From Pseudomonas fluorescens (GTDB taxonomy: Bacteria; Pseudomonadota; Gammaproteobacteria; Pseudomonadales; Pseudomonadaceae), in contig NZ_LR134318.1 in NCBI RefSeq assembly GCF_900636825.1, positions 4,077,501-4,141,500 on the forward strand: a stretch of DNA of 64,000 nt, read 5' to 3'. The notes below the pieces were generated by a model, which saw only the letters and a list, made by a program, of their open reading frames with translations, was not told the origin of the DNA and ran no database searches. Of the stretch, positions 47,071 to 55,898 are shown piece by piece (position 1 is the stretch's first letter; each line of letters starts with the position of its first letter). The translations under genes were made by a program, and so were the position numbers.

Positions 47071-47864
47071 GCCGCTTGCCCGATTGCCAGACGCTGCTGC
47101 TCGAACCCCATGGCGGCGTGCTGCACATCACCCTCAACCGCCCGGACAGCCGTAATGCGATGAGCCTGCAGATGGTCAGCGAATTGCGCGCGGTGTTGGC
47201 TTCGATCAGCGACGATCGCTCTGTGCGGGCACTGGTCCTCAGCGGTGCGGGCGGGCATTTCTGTGCCGGCGGCGACATCAAGGACATGGCCGATGCGCGG
47301 GCGCAGGGTGCCCACGCCTACCGCGAACTGAACCGTGCGTTTGGCGCGCTGCTGGAAGAAGCGCAACACGCGCCGCAAGTCTTGATTACGCTGCTGCAAG
47401 GCGCGGTGCTCGGCGGCGGGTTCGGTCTGGCGTGTGTCAGTGATATCGCAGTCGCCGATCACAAGGCGCAGTTCGGCTTGCCGGAAACCAGCCTTGGTCT
47501 GATCCCGGCGCAGATCACACCTTTCGTAGTGCAGCGCCTTGGACTGACTCAAGCCCGCCGATTGGCTCTGACGGCGGCACGTTTCGACGGCCATGAGGCG
47601 CATCGGCTGGGCCTGGTGCATTTCGTCGAGCAGGATGCGCAGGCGCTGGCCGAGCGGCTGGATGAGGTGTTGCAGCAAGTGCTGCGCTGCGCGCCGCAGG
47701 CGAATGCGATGACCAAGAAATTGTTGCTGGCGAGTGCCGGGCAGCCGTCGACTGAGCTGCTCGATGACGCCGCTCAGTGGTTCAGCGAAGCGGTGATCGG
47801 CGAGGAAGGGATCGAGGGCACATTGGCTTTTGTGCAAAAGCGTAAACCGCGGTGGGCCACCTAA
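47067..47864 (+). CDS. atuE: Isohexenylglutaconyl-CoA hydratase AtuE
   Basis: A 265-residue crotonase-fold protein with the oxyanion-hole segments GAGGHFCAGGDIKDM (about 63-77) and QGAVLGGGFGLACVSDIAVAD, and the C-terminal helix typical of the family. It hydrates isohexenylglutaconyl-CoA after carboxylation of geranyl-CoA. The catalytic-region glutamate in FGLPETSLGLIP is present. It overlaps atuD by four bases. A REP element separates it from atuF. Confidence 0.92.
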   Translation: MSRLPDCQTLLLEPHGGVLHITLNRPDSRNAMSLQMVSELRAVLASISDDRSVRALVLSGAGGHFCAGGDIKDMADARAQGAHAYRELNRAFGALLEEAQHAPQVLITLLQGAVLGGGFGLACVSDIAVADHKAQFGLPETSLGLIPAQITPFVVQRLGLTQARRLALTAARFDGHEAHRLGLVHFVEQDAQALAERLDEVLQQVLRCAPQANAMTKKLLLASAGQPSTELLDDAAQWFSEAVIGEEGIEGTLAFVQKRKPRWAT

Positions 47865-47871
47865 AAGCTTC

Positions 47872-47946
47872 GCTAGCAGGGCTAGCTCCCACAAGGAATT
47901 TGCGTCGCTCACAAACCTGTGGGAGTGAGCCTGCTCGCGAAGAGGC
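47872..47946. repeat. REP pair between atuE and atuF
   Basis: GCAGGGCTAGCTCCCACA and TGTGGGAGTGAGCCTGCTCG form facing REP units of the GTGGGAGCGAGC family also found in fpvD. It lies in the 117-bp gap within the operon, where it may reduce or shape atuF transcript levels. Confidence 0.88.
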
Positions 47947-47981
47947 CATCACATTCACCGCCAAATTTCAGGAACCCCACC

Positions 47982-49943
47982 ATGCCCGCCATCCACAAAA
48001 TCCTGATCGCCAACCGCGGTGAAATCGCCTGCCGCATCCAGCGTACCGCCCAGGCGCTTGGCTACCGCACCGTCGCCGTTTACAGCGACGCTGACGCCGA
48101 TGCGCTGCATGTGCAAATGGCCGATCAAGCCGTGCGCATCGGCCCGGCGCCGGTGCAGCAATCCTACTTGAATATCCCGGCGATTCTCGACGCGGCCCGC
48201 CGCAGCGGCGCCGATGCGATCCATCCCGGTTATGGTTTTCTCTCGGAAAACGCCGGTTTCGCCCGTGCCTGCGCGGAGGCCGGCCTGATCTTCATCGGCC
48301 CCAGCATTGAAGCCATCGAACTGATGGGCAGCAAACGCCTGTCGAAAATCGCCATGCTCGACGCCGGCGTGCCATGCATCGCCGGTTACCAGGGCGCAGC
48401 GCAGGACGACGCCACGTTGCTCGATGAAGCCGAACGCATTGGTTATCCGCTGATGATCAAGGCCAGCGCCGGTGGCGGCGGACGCGGTATGCGTCTGGTG
48501 CACGACGCCAGCGATCTGCCGGCGCAACTGCGCACCGCGCGTTCCGAAGCGCTGAACGGGTTTGGCAGTGACGAACTGATTCTTGAACAAGCCTTGATCG
48601 AACCGCGCCATGTCGAGGTGCAGCTGTTCGGTGACCAACAGGGCAACCTCGTCTATCTCGGCGAGCGCGATTGTTCGATCCAGCGCCGCCATCAGAAAAT
48701 CATCGAGGAAGCGCCCTGCCCGGTGATGACCGCCGAGTTGCGTCTGGCCATGGGCGAAGCGGCGCTGAAGGCCGGTCGCGCAGTCAATTACGTGGGCGCA
48801 GGCACCGTGGAATTTTTGCTCGACGCGCGCGGGCAATTCTATTTTCTGGAAATGAATACCCGCCTGCAGGTCGAGCATCCGGTAACGGAGTTGATCACCG
48901 GACTGGATCTGGTCGCTTGGCAACTGCGAGTTGCCGAAGGTCAGCCGCTCCCCTTGAGGCAGGAGCAGATTCGCCTCGATGGCCATGCCATGGAAGTACG
49001 CCTCTACGCCGAAGATCCCGCAACGGATTTTCTTCCGCAGACCGGGCGCATCGTGGCCTGGGAACCGGCGCTGGGACACGGCGCGCGGATCGATCACGGT
49101 CTGCTGGAAGGCCAGTCAGTCAGTCCGTTCTACGATCCGCTGCTCGGCAAACTCATTGCCTACGGTGCCACCCGTGCAGAGGCGCGGCGCAAGTTGTTGC
49201 GCGCGGTACAGGATACGGTGCTGCTGGGCGTCCAAAGCAATCAACGCTTGCTCGAAGCGCTGCTGCAACATCCGCAATTCATTGACGGGCAATTCAGCAC
49301 CGCTTTCATCCAGCAACATTTCTCAAGCCATGCCTGCCTGAACGCATTTGTGCCGACGGCAGAGCAACTGGCGGTTGCTGCGGTGTTGTTTTATCAGGCC
49401 AGCGCCCTGCCCCATCGTGCAGCGCTGAGCGGCTGGCGCAACAACGCCAGCGTGCCGTTGCATTATCGTTTGGGCAGTGAAGAGCAGAACTGGACGCTGG
49501 AACTGCTGGCACGCACATCGGGGAAATTCGAAGTACACGTTGGCGAGCGCAGGCTGGAAGTCAACGTTATCAACCACAGCGCGCAGTCGGTGAACCTGGA
49601 GATCGACGGCCTGCGTCAACGTCATGCCTATCGGCTGGACGCCGAGCAGGTTTGGCTGTTCACCCATCCCGGCAGCCTGCGCCTGGAGGATCGAACTCAT
49701 GCGCGGATCGACAGTCAGACCAGCGTCGCTTCCGGCACCCTGAAAGCACCGATGGACGGCGCGATTGTCGACGTCCTGGTCAGCGAAGGCAGTACGGTCA
49801 GCAAAGGCCAGTTGCTGGTGGTGCTGGAGGCAATGAAAATGGAGCATCCGCTGAAGGCCGGCATCGATGGCGTGCTCAAACGGGTGCAAGTGAAGGTCGG
49901 CGATCAGGTAAAAAATCGTCAGGTTCTGTTGCAGGTCGAGTAG
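47982..49943 (+). CDS. atuF: Geranyl-CoA carboxylase biotin-containing (alpha) subunit AtuF
   Basis: A 653-residue biotin carboxylase/carrier protein: biotin carboxylase domain from KILIANRGEIACRI (about 4-450) with the ATP-grasp segment KASAGGGGRGMRLV and EMNTRLQVEHPVTE, and a C-terminal biotinyl domain with the lysine in EAMKMEHPL (near residue 615). It carboxylates its biotin and AtuC transfers the carboxyl group to geranyl-CoA. ATG at 47982 is taken; the longer frame would translate the REP (GVSLLAKR), which is not credible protein. Confidence 0.94.
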   Translation: MPAIHKILIANRGEIACRIQRTAQALGYRTVAVYSDADADALHVQMADQAVRIGPAPVQQSYLNIPAILDAARRSGADAIHPGYGFLSENAGFARACAEAGLIFIGPSIEAIELMGSKRLSKIAMLDAGVPCIAGYQGAAQDDATLLDEAERIGYPLMIKASAGGGGRGMRLVHDASDLPAQLRTARSEALNGFGSDELILEQALIEPRHVEVQLFGDQQGNLVYLGERDCSIQRRHQKIIEEAPCPVMTAELRLAMGEAALKAGRAVNYVGAGTVEFLLDARGQFYFLEMNTRLQVEHPVTELITGLDLVAWQLRVAEGQPLPLRQEQIRLDGHAMEVRLYAEDPATDFLPQTGRIVAWEPALGHGARIDHGLLEGQSVSPFYDPLLGKLIAYGATRAEARRKLLRAVQDTVLLGVQSNQRLLEALLQHPQFIDGQFSTAFIQQHFSSHACLNAFVPTAEQLAVAAVLFYQASALPHRAALSGWRNNASVPLHYRLGSEEQNWTLELLARTSGKFEVHVGERRLEVNVINHSAQSVNLEIDGLRQRHAYRLDAEQVWLFTHPGSLRLEDRTHARIDSQTSVASGTLKAPMDGAIVDVLVSEGSTVSKGQLLVVLEAMKMEHPLKAGIDGVLKRVQVKVGDQVKNRQVLLQVE

Positions 49944-50013
49944 TCGCCCAGACACAAGCGCGGGGTTTGACTACGCTCTGATGAATCAGAACGCGGAAAT
50001 CAGGAACCCTGCG

Positions 50014-50556
50014 ATGCCCCATTGGCTGGTCATAGATCTGGAAGCCACTACCGATGAAGGTGGCTGGCCGGTCACGGAAATGGAAATTATCGAAATCGGT
50101 GCGACGCTGGTTGACCGCACCGGGCGCGAGCAGGATCACTTCCAGCGCTTCGTCAAACCGACACGGCGCCCGCTGCTGACATCGTTCTGTCGGGAGCTGA
50201 CGCACATCACCCAGGCCAATATCGATTCAGCGCAGCCACTGACCGAGGTCTGGCCGGCGTTCGAACGCTGGCTCGCACAACATCAACCTCGGCTCGAAGG
50301 CTGGGCCAGTTGGGGCGATTACGATCGCAAGCAATTGCTTCAGGAGTGGCAGCGCCTGCACATCGACAGCGGCTTGAGCCGCGTGCCGCACATGAACCTC
50401 AAGCAACGCTTCGCCAAGGCCCGCCGCCTGGAGCGGCCGTTAGGTCTCAACGGCGCATTGCAACTGGCTGGCATGCAGTTCTCAGGGCAGCAACATCGGG
50501 CGCTGGAGGACGCACGCAATACCGCGCGTTTATTGCCGCTGGTGCTGCCGCTTTAG
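50014..50556 (+). CDS. DEDDh-type 3'-5' exonuclease family protein
   Basis: A 180-residue RNase T/DnaQ-family protein. The ExoI motif WLVIDLEATTDEGGW (Asp and Glu), the ExoII region NIDSAQP...WGDYDRKQL (Asp) and the ExoIII motif QQHRALEDARNTARLL (His and Asp) give the four acidic residues and the histidine. Members degrade single-stranded RNA or DNA; the substrate is unknown. The ATG at 50014 has AGGAA upstream; one 11 codons earlier is less well placed. It follows atuF by 70 bp but is unrelated to terpene use. Confidence 0.85.
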   Translation: MPHWLVIDLEATTDEGGWPVTEMEIIEIGATLVDRTGREQDHFQRFVKPTRRPLLTSFCRELTHITQANIDSAQPLTEVWPAFERWLAQHQPRLEGWASWGDYDRKQLLQEWQRLHIDSGLSRVPHMNLKQRFAKARRLERPLGLNGALQLAGMQFSGQQHRALEDARNTARLLPLVLPL

Positions 50557-50626
50557 GGACGTGACGAGGTTGCAAGCCTTGTGCATACTGGCCGCCCCCT
50601 TTTAAGCCCTTTTCGAGGAATCGCCC

Positions 50627-50911
50627 ATGTTTAAAGTCAACGAGTACTTCGACGGCACCGTCAAGTCGATCGCCTTTGGCACTGCTGAGGGTCCCGCGAC
50701 TATCGGCGTCATGGCCCCGGGCGAATACGAATTCGGCACCAGCCAGCGTGAAATCATGCATGTGGTCTCCGGCGCCCTGACCGTCAAACTGCCGGACAGC
50801 ACTGATTGGGAAACCTTCGCTGCTGGCAGCCAGTTCAACGTACCGGCCAACAGCAAGTTCCAGCTGAAAGTCGCGGTCGATACCGCTTATCTGTGCGAGT
50901 ACCGCGGCTGA
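50627..50911 (+). CDS. ppnP: Pyrimidine/purine nucleoside phosphorylase PpnP
   Basis: A 94-residue single-cupin protein of the YaiE/PpnP family, which splits nucleosides with phosphate to base and ribose-1-phosphate. The family opening [16 protein letters not shown] and the cupin stretch [23 protein letters not shown] are seen. Length is typical. GAGGA lies before the ATG. A strong terminator follows 25 bp after the stop. Confidence 0.92.
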   Translation: MFKVNEYFDGTVKSIAFGTAEGPATIGVMAPGEYEFGTSQREIMHVVSGALTVKLPDSTDWETFAAGSQFNVPANSKFQLKVAVDTAYLCEYRG

Positions 50912-50935
50912 TCCTGCGGATTTTCCTTGCGCAAA

Positions 50936-50967
50936 AAAATGCCCGTGTCCAACGACACGGGCATTTT
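50936..50967. terminator. Bidirectional rho-independent terminator
   Basis: A perfect 14-bp stem AAAATGCCCGTGTC / GACACGGGCATTTT with a CAAC loop, between convergent ppnP and the MOSC gene. Confidence 0.95.
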
Positions 50968-50982
50968 CGTTTCGGCGTCCGC

Positions 50983-51789
50983 TTACTCGAGGATCTCTAC
51001 CGGCATGCCGACCTCGAGGTAACCGTTGCTATCGTTGACCAGGTTCTGGCCGAACATCGCGCCATCCGCCGTGGCGCGGAGTTTTTGCAACGTCGCAAAC
51101 GGCTCGCGATCAGCGCTGCGCTCGCCGGTTTGTGGATCGACGGTGGTCATGATGCAACGCGCACACGGCTTGACCACGCGAAATTCAACGTCGCCGATGC
51201 GAATACGCTTCCAGTTATCCTCGGCGTAGGCCGCACTCCCCTCGATAACCAGATTCGGGCGGAAACGCAGCATCTCCAACGACCGCCCGACTTTCTCCGA
51301 CAAGTCCAACCGGGAGGCTTCGCCGATCAACAGCAACGGATAGCCATCGGCGAACGCCACCTGGTCTTCGTCCTTGCCGAAACCTGATTGCGTGGTTCGC
51401 GCCCGCTCCAATGGCATTTGCACCAGACGCGTCGGCTTGCCAAGAAACTCGCTGACGAAACGCGCCGCGTCTGCGCCGGCGTCGGGCACGCGCAAGGTGT
51501 CGCGCCAGATCGTCACGCCGCGAAGTTCGGCGTCTTCGCCAGGCAACGGAATGTCGATCGAACCTTGCTGGGGGGCTCTAAGGGTCAAACCGCCGCCGGC
51601 ATTCCACAACGCCGACAGCTGGCTCATCTTCGCTTCGGCACGCTGGGTCAAGAAACGGCCACTGGCTTCATCCACCAGCATCCAGCGTCGATCACCCGCC
51701 AGGCCCAGCCTGTCCAGCTCGCTGCGTTGCAGCTCTTCGCCTTGGCCGGATTTCAACGGGTAACGATAAAGCGCACTCAGCCGCAGCAT
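50983..51789 (-). CDS. MOSC domain protein (YcbX-like)
   Basis: A 268-residue protein with an N-terminal MOSC beta-barrel domain (about 1-120, YRYPLKSGQGEELQRSEL) and a MOSC domain (about 125-268) with the molybdenum-binding cysteine in VKPCARCIMTTVDP. YcbX-type proteins reduce N-hydroxylated compounds such as 6-N-hydroxylaminopurine. Whether this one uses that substrate is inference. The ATG at 51789 is preferred over an in-frame TTG just before; GGGAAG lies upstream. It may use the cofactor made by moaB/moeA/mobA further right. Confidence 0.88.
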   Translation of the reverse strand: MLRLSALYRYPLKSGQGEELQRSELDRLGLAGDRRWMLVDEASGRFLTQRAEAKMSQLSALWNAGGGLTLRAPQQGSIDIPLPGEDAELRGVTIWRDTLRVPDAGADAARFVSEFLGKPTRLVQMPLERARTTQSGFGKDEDQVAFADGYPLLLIGEASRLDLSEKVGRSLEMLRFRPNLVIEGSAAYAEDNWKRIRIGDVEFRVVKPCARCIMTTVDPQTGERSADREPFATLQKLRATADGAMFGQNLVNDSNGYLEVGMPVEILE

Positions 51790-51887
51790 GGCCAACTTCC
51801 CTGGAGGATAAAAGCGCCACCCTATACGAGCTTCATGCGCGAATCAAAGGCAGAGTTTGCACACTCCAGGTCAATCTGAAATGCCGA

Positions 51888-51997
51888 CTTGTAGCGAGGG
51901 GATTCATCCCCGATCGACTGCGCAGCAGGCCCCGCTTGCTGGATGTAGATCAAGCGGCCGCTACGCGCCCATCGGGGATAAATCCCCTCGCTACAAG
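51888..51997. repeat. REP-like inverted repeat (CTTGTAGCGAGGGG type)
   Basis: Outer arms CTTGTAGCGAGGGGATT and its near-complement AATCCCCTCGCTACAAG, with a second stem around GCAAGCGGGG-like bases. A different repeat family from the GGAGCTGC type. It lies between the MOSC and cheV genes. Confidence 0.88.
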
Positions 51998-52006
51998 AGC
52001 ATGTGA

Positions 52007-52942
52007 TCAGGCCGGCACGGCGTCGAGCATCAAACGCTGGCGCACGACGTCAACCAACTTGTCCGGCTGGAATTTGGAAAGGAAATTGTCGCAGCCGACT
52101 TTCTTCACCATCGAGTCGTTGAAACTGCCGGATAGCGAGGTGTGCAGCACCACGTACAAACCACGCAGACGCGGGTCGTTACGGATTTCGGTGGTCAGAC
52201 GGTATCCGTCCATTTCCGGCATTTCCGCATCGGTGAAAATCATCAGCAGTTTGTCGGTCATGTTCACACCGGTATCGGCCCAGGCCTTGAGCATGTTCAA
52301 GGCTTTCAAACCGTCACTGGCGATATGCATCTTCACGCCCAACTGGCCGAGGGTGTCACGCAATTGCGAAAGCGCCACGTTGGAGTCGTCGACCAGCAGC
52401 ACTTCGCGCCCACGCGCACGTTCCAGCACCGGATCTTCGAGTTTTTCCCGCGAGACCTTGGCGTTGTAAGGGACGATCTCGGCGAGTACTTTTTCCACGT
52501 CGATGATTTCCACCAACTGATCGTCGACCTTACTGATCGCGGTCAGATAATGCTGACGGCCGGCACTGGCTGGCGGCGGCAGAATGGCCTCCCAGTTCAT
52601 GTTGACGATGCGGTCGACGCCGCCGACAAGGAACGCCTGCACTGAGCGGTTGTATTCGGTGACGATGATCGTGCTGTTCGGCCCCGGCACCAGCGGGCGC
52701 ATGCCGATCGCCTGGGACAAGTCGATGACCGGCAAGGTCTGCCCGCGCAGATTGACCACGCCACAGACAAACGGATGGCGCTGCGGCATCAAGGTGAGCT
52801 TGGGCAGTTGCAGCACTTCCTGAACCTTGAACACGTTGATCGCGAACAATTGGCGTCCGGCCAGACGAAACATGAGAATTTCCAGGCGATTCTCACCCAC
52901 CAGTTGTGTGCGTTGGTCTACCGTGTCGAGAATGCCGGCCAT
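52007..52942 (-). CDS. cheV: Chemotaxis coupling protein CheV
   Basis: A 311-residue CheW-receiver fusion. The CheW-like domain (about 20-165) has FRLAGRQLFAINVFKVQEVL and GVVNLRGQTLPVIDL; the receiver domain (about 180-300) has the phosphoacceptor Asp in LLMIFTDAEMPEMDG and the Lys in NFLSKF. CheV couples receptors to CheA and adapts by phosphorylation. The ATG at 52942 has AGGAG 6 bp before it and is preferred over one 11 codons earlier. It is divergent from the HPt-like gene. Confidence 0.95.
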   Translation of the reverse strand: MAGILDTVDQRTQLVGENRLEILMFRLAGRQLFAINVFKVQEVLQLPKLTLMPQRHPFVCGVVNLRGQTLPVIDLSQAIGMRPLVPGPNSTIIVTEYNRSVQAFLVGGVDRIVNMNWEAILPPPASAGRQHYLTAISKVDDQLVEIIDVEKVLAEIVPYNAKVSREKLEDPVLERARGREVLLVDDSNVALSQLRDTLGQLGVKMHIASDGLKALNMLKAWADTGVNMTDKLLMIFTDAEMPEMDGYRLTTEIRNDPRLRGLYVVLHTSLSGSFNDSMVKKVGCDNFLSKFQPDKLVDVVRQRLMLDAVPA

Positions 52943-53395
52943 CAATGACTCCTGGGCTTGTTCTGATGAATTCACTAAGTGTGTTTATCGGCCGCGATGG
53001 ACGAACCTTGATGCGCGCAAAAAACCTGATCAAAATGCCATAAACGCTTATTGATGTCACATTAACATCATGGTTTACTGGCTTCGTGAAATTTGTCTAC
53101 TACACTCTTCCCGGCGCGACCTCTGTTTGCGCCGTAGGTTCCCTCATCTAAGGGATTCCCCTATCTTCAATCAGGCCCAACCTGATATTCGCAATATCCA
53201 ATAGCCATTAATGTGACGCCATTCTCATTGCATGAACGGAGTCAGGCTATTGTGTGCGATCGCAGTTCAGCGGAATCCCACCCCCTGGAAAACCTCGGGT
53301 CGTGCCTGTGCACGGCTGAGCGCGGTCGGCCGATGATTCATGATCGGCGCCACACACGGCATTCCCTCATCAGACGTGACGCTGTGGAGATAAGC
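52943..53395. other. Long gap between cheV and the HPt-like gene
   Basis: About 450 bp, AT-richer near 53040-53240. A hairpin-forming TGATGT...ACATCA element lies at 53052-53070. It should hold both promoters. I see no gene: the open frame reaching back to 53213 lacks a plausible ribosome site and its extra N-terminal residues look non-coding. Confidence 0.45.
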
Positions 53396-53866
53396 ATGCC
53401 AATCGACCGAAAAGACTGGGCACAACGCTTCCCCGAGTTCATGGTCGAGGCCGAAACGCTGCTGGCCAAGTCCGAAGAATGCCTCAGCCATCTGCAACTG
53501 ATCAGCAATGACAAGGATGCCATCGACTGCATGCTGAGCACGCTGCTCAAGCTTGCGGGTCGCGCCGAGGCGTTGGCTCTCGAAGCGATTGCCGAGTTTT
53601 CCCTGCACATCTACAGCCTGCTCAATCTGACCCGCGATCAGGTCGACCTTCACGAACAGGCTCTTGATGCACTGAGGGATTGCTTTACGTTGATGGCGTG
53701 GCAACTGGAATTGGTCGACCCGAAAACCGGGCAACTCAGTCTCGATGAGAGTGAACAGGCCGCGCTGGTTGATGCCCTGGCGTTTCAGGTAGGCCAAATT
53801 CATTTTCAACCGACGCAGACGAGCAAACGTTTGCTGCCATTGACCTACCTCGAGCGGCAGGCCTGA
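53396..53866 (+). CDS. HPt-like helical protein lacking the canonical histidine
   Basis: A 156-residue, mainly helical, cytoplasmic protein. Residues about 45-78 (LSTLLKLAGRAEALALEAIAEFSLHIYSLL) follow the pattern of the CheA P1/HPt helix pair that in CheA reads as AHTIKG followed by GLEAIAELAH, but the phosphorylated His position is Ser/Thr (48-49) and only a later His (71) remains. Its function is unknown; it may compete with or bridge CheA-like proteins. ATG at 53396 has GGAGA 5 bp before it. It lies between cheV (divergent) and a NarL-type kinase gene. Confidence 0.65.
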   Translation: MPIDRKDWAQRFPEFMVEAETLLAKSEECLSHLQLISNDKDAIDCMLSTLLKLAGRAEALALEAIAEFSLHIYSLLNLTRDQVDLHEQALDALRDCFTLMAWQLELVDPKTGQLSLDESEQAALVDALAFQVGQIHFQPTQTSKRLLPLTYLERQA

Positions 53867-54279
53867 CCGATAAAATTGCGCCGAGCGCGCAGTCTTGAAG
53901 TCTGCCGAATGTCGTTATCGAGGGCTGCATACCTGCCAGCGACAAATCGAATCAAATAATTACACCTGATTGATGCGGATATCTTCGCATCGACCTCAGG
54001 GTTTACCCCGTGTTTAAAAACTGATTTTGAACAATCATCGGTATCTATGGGAAACAATAAACAGGCTTTTTCCATTATGGAACTAACGTCCAATCGAGAC
54101 GTATTTCCTGACCGACTGGACATATATGGCGAACGCGACCAACGGTATGTTAAGTGGTATTATGCCGACCGTTAGTTGCCTCGTGTTAATGGCACGATGA
54201 TTTCAATGTCCCGGTTTCCAGCGAAGTTAACGGCCTTATATCGTTCACCGCGTCGTTGAATCAATACATCACAGAAAGC
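53867..54279. other. AT-richer spacer before the sensor kinase gene
   Basis: About 410 bp, clearly AT-richer than neighbouring genes. Several short inverted sequences occur (for example ATGCGGATAT...TCGCAT near 53974-53990) but no open frame or RNA I can identify. Confidence 0.45.
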
Positions 54280-55242
54280 ATGTCCAGACAGAGACCGCCA
54301 GCCTCCCGCCGGTCTATCCGCAGCGAACATCCATTGGCTCCATCCGCTATGTACGCCAGCCTCAAGTCAATCACCACATGGCCTCCCTCGCGGGAAAATG
54401 CCCGCCGGTTTACCCTCATATTGAGTGTGGCGGCGACACTCGGCAGCGTGCTGACCTATGGTTTTGCTGCGCCACTCAGCCTGGGTTTGCTGTTACTCAA
54501 CGTCGCAGCCACTGCGTGTGTGTGGGTGCAATATCGGCTCTCACGCAAATCGATCAAGTTCCAGCCGCAGGAACTCGCCGACCGCCTGTTGCAAGTCCAG
54601 GAAAACGAGCGTCATCGGCTCAGCCGTGAACTGCACGACGATATCGGCCAATTGCTGACTGCCGCCAAACTGCAAAGCGAATGGCTCAAACGTCGAATGC
54701 CGCAGGAGTTGCAAGAGCAGTGCATAGCGCTGTGCGACACCCTTGAAGAAACCCTCAACAAAGTGCGCGATGTTTCGGCCATTCTCAATCCTCGCCAGCT
54801 GACCAGCCTGGGCCTCGAAGCGAGCCTGCGCGCGCATCTGCTGAAGACGCTGACCAACACGGACATTCACTGGAGTCTCGATTGCCAGCAGCGCCTCAAT
54901 GGCATTCCGGAAGAAATGGCGGTGGTTGCGTTTCGCCTCGCTCAAGAATCCGTGACCAATATCCTGCGACACGCGCAGGCCAATAATCTGTTGATCCGCG
55001 TGCAACGTCTGCCGCAGGGCCTTACGCTGCTGATCAGCGATGACGGCCTGGGATTTGCCCCCGCCGCCAATCCGGGACGGGAAGGACAACGCGGCATGGC
55101 CGGGATGGCCGAACGGGTTGAACAACTGGGTGGCACCTTGACGGTCACCAGTGAGCCGGGCAAAGGCACACAAATCGAAGCACTTCTGCCCTGGGCGCCC
55201 CGTGCACTCGAACGGGCCAGTACCAATAAGGTTATGCGTTGA
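54280..55242 (+). CDS. NarL-type sensor histidine kinase
   Basis: A 320-residue kinase with two close membrane helices (about residues 45-85, TLILSVAATLGSVLTYGFAAPLSLGLLLLNVAATACVWV), no large periplasmic sensor, a HisKA_3 domain with phosphoacceptor His in ERHRLSRELHDDIGQLL (near 125) and an HATPase domain with QESVTNILRHAQANN and DDGLGF. The signal is unknown; it may sense membrane state or a cytoplasmic cue. The start is uncertain: ATG at 54280 was taken, but ATG at 54349 and a TTG at 54256 are possible. Its last codons overlap the regulator start. Confidence 0.88.
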   Translation: MSRQRPPASRRSIRSEHPLAPSAMYASLKSITTWPPSRENARRFTLILSVAATLGSVLTYGFAAPLSLGLLLLNVAATACVWVQYRLSRKSIKFQPQELADRLLQVQENERHRLSRELHDDIGQLLTAAKLQSEWLKRRMPQELQEQCIALCDTLEETLNKVRDVSAILNPRQLTSLGLEASLRAHLLKTLTNTDIHWSLDCQQRLNGIPEEMAVVAFRLAQESVTNILRHAQANNLLIRVQRLPQGLTLLISDDGLGFAPAANPGREGQRGMAGMAERVEQLGGTLTVTSEPGKGTQIEALLPWAPRALERASTNKVMR

Positions 55243-55898
55243 CTTGTAATTTACTTTTGGTGGATGACCACTCGCTGATCAGGGCCGGCGTGCGCGCTCT
55301 GGTGCTGGATATTCCCGGCTACGCCGTCATCGGCGAAGCCAACGACGGCTCGCAACTGCTAGAAATGGTCGAGCAACTGGCACCTGATATTGTCTTGCTG
55401 GACATTTCCATGCGTGAAACCGGTGGCCTGGAAGCCTTGCAACGGCTCAAACGCGTGCGGCCGCAGAGCAAGGTGCTAATCCTTTCGATGCACACCGACC
55501 CGGCGCTGATCATGCAAGCGCTGGAGTCAGGCGCGCATGGATACCTGCTCAAGGACACCACCGCCACTGAGCTGGAACACGCTCTGGATGCATTGCGCAA
55601 CAACGAGCGCTATCTCAGCCCGGCGATCGCCCACACCGTGATAAATCAGGCGCTGACACGCAATCAGAAACAGCAACCGGAAGTCGCCGACTCGCATAAT
55701 CTGACGGCGCGCCAGTTGGAGATTCTCCGCCTGATCGTCCGGGGCAAATCGACTCGGGAAATCGCCAATGGCTTGGGCCTAAGCATCAAAACGGTCGAGA
55801 CCCACCGCTCGCAGATCATGAAACGCCTGCAAATTTATGACGTAGCAGGCCTGGTGCTGTTTGCCGTGCGCGAGCAGATCATCAGTCTTGATGACTGA
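55239..55898 (+). CDS. NarL/LuxR-type response regulator
   Basis: A 219-residue regulator with receiver domain (about 4-120, phosphoacceptor Asp in PDIVLLDISM, Lys in YLLKDT) and LuxR HTH (about 155-210, LTARQLEILRLIVRGKSTREIANGLGLSIKTVETHRSQI). It starts at a TTG (55239) overlapping the kinase stop (TTGA); no other start lies near and AAGG is close upstream. It forms a translationally coupled pair with the kinase. Target genes are not evident here. Confidence 0.92.
   Translation: MTCNLLLVDDHSLIRAGVRALVLDIPGYAVIGEANDGSQLLEMVEQLAPDIVLLDISMRETGGLEALQRLKRVRPQSKVLILSMHTDPALIMQALESGAHGYLLKDTTATELEHALDALRNNERYLSPAIAHTVINQALTRNQKQQPEVADSHNLTARQLEILRLIVRGKSTREIANGLGLSIKTVETHRSQIMKRLQIYDVAGLVLFAVREQIISLDD

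Noticed and set aside
47919-47981. Upstream extension of atuF
   Set aside because: The extra residues (GVSLLAKR) are translated REP DNA and lie before the conserved biotin carboxylase start. Unlike fpvD, a normal ATG with GGA context is present just after the element.
53867-54279. Possible small RNA in the AT-rich gap
   Set aside because: No recognisable GGA-rich hairpin set, promoter plus terminator pair, or match to a known Pseudomonas small RNA that I could support by eye.
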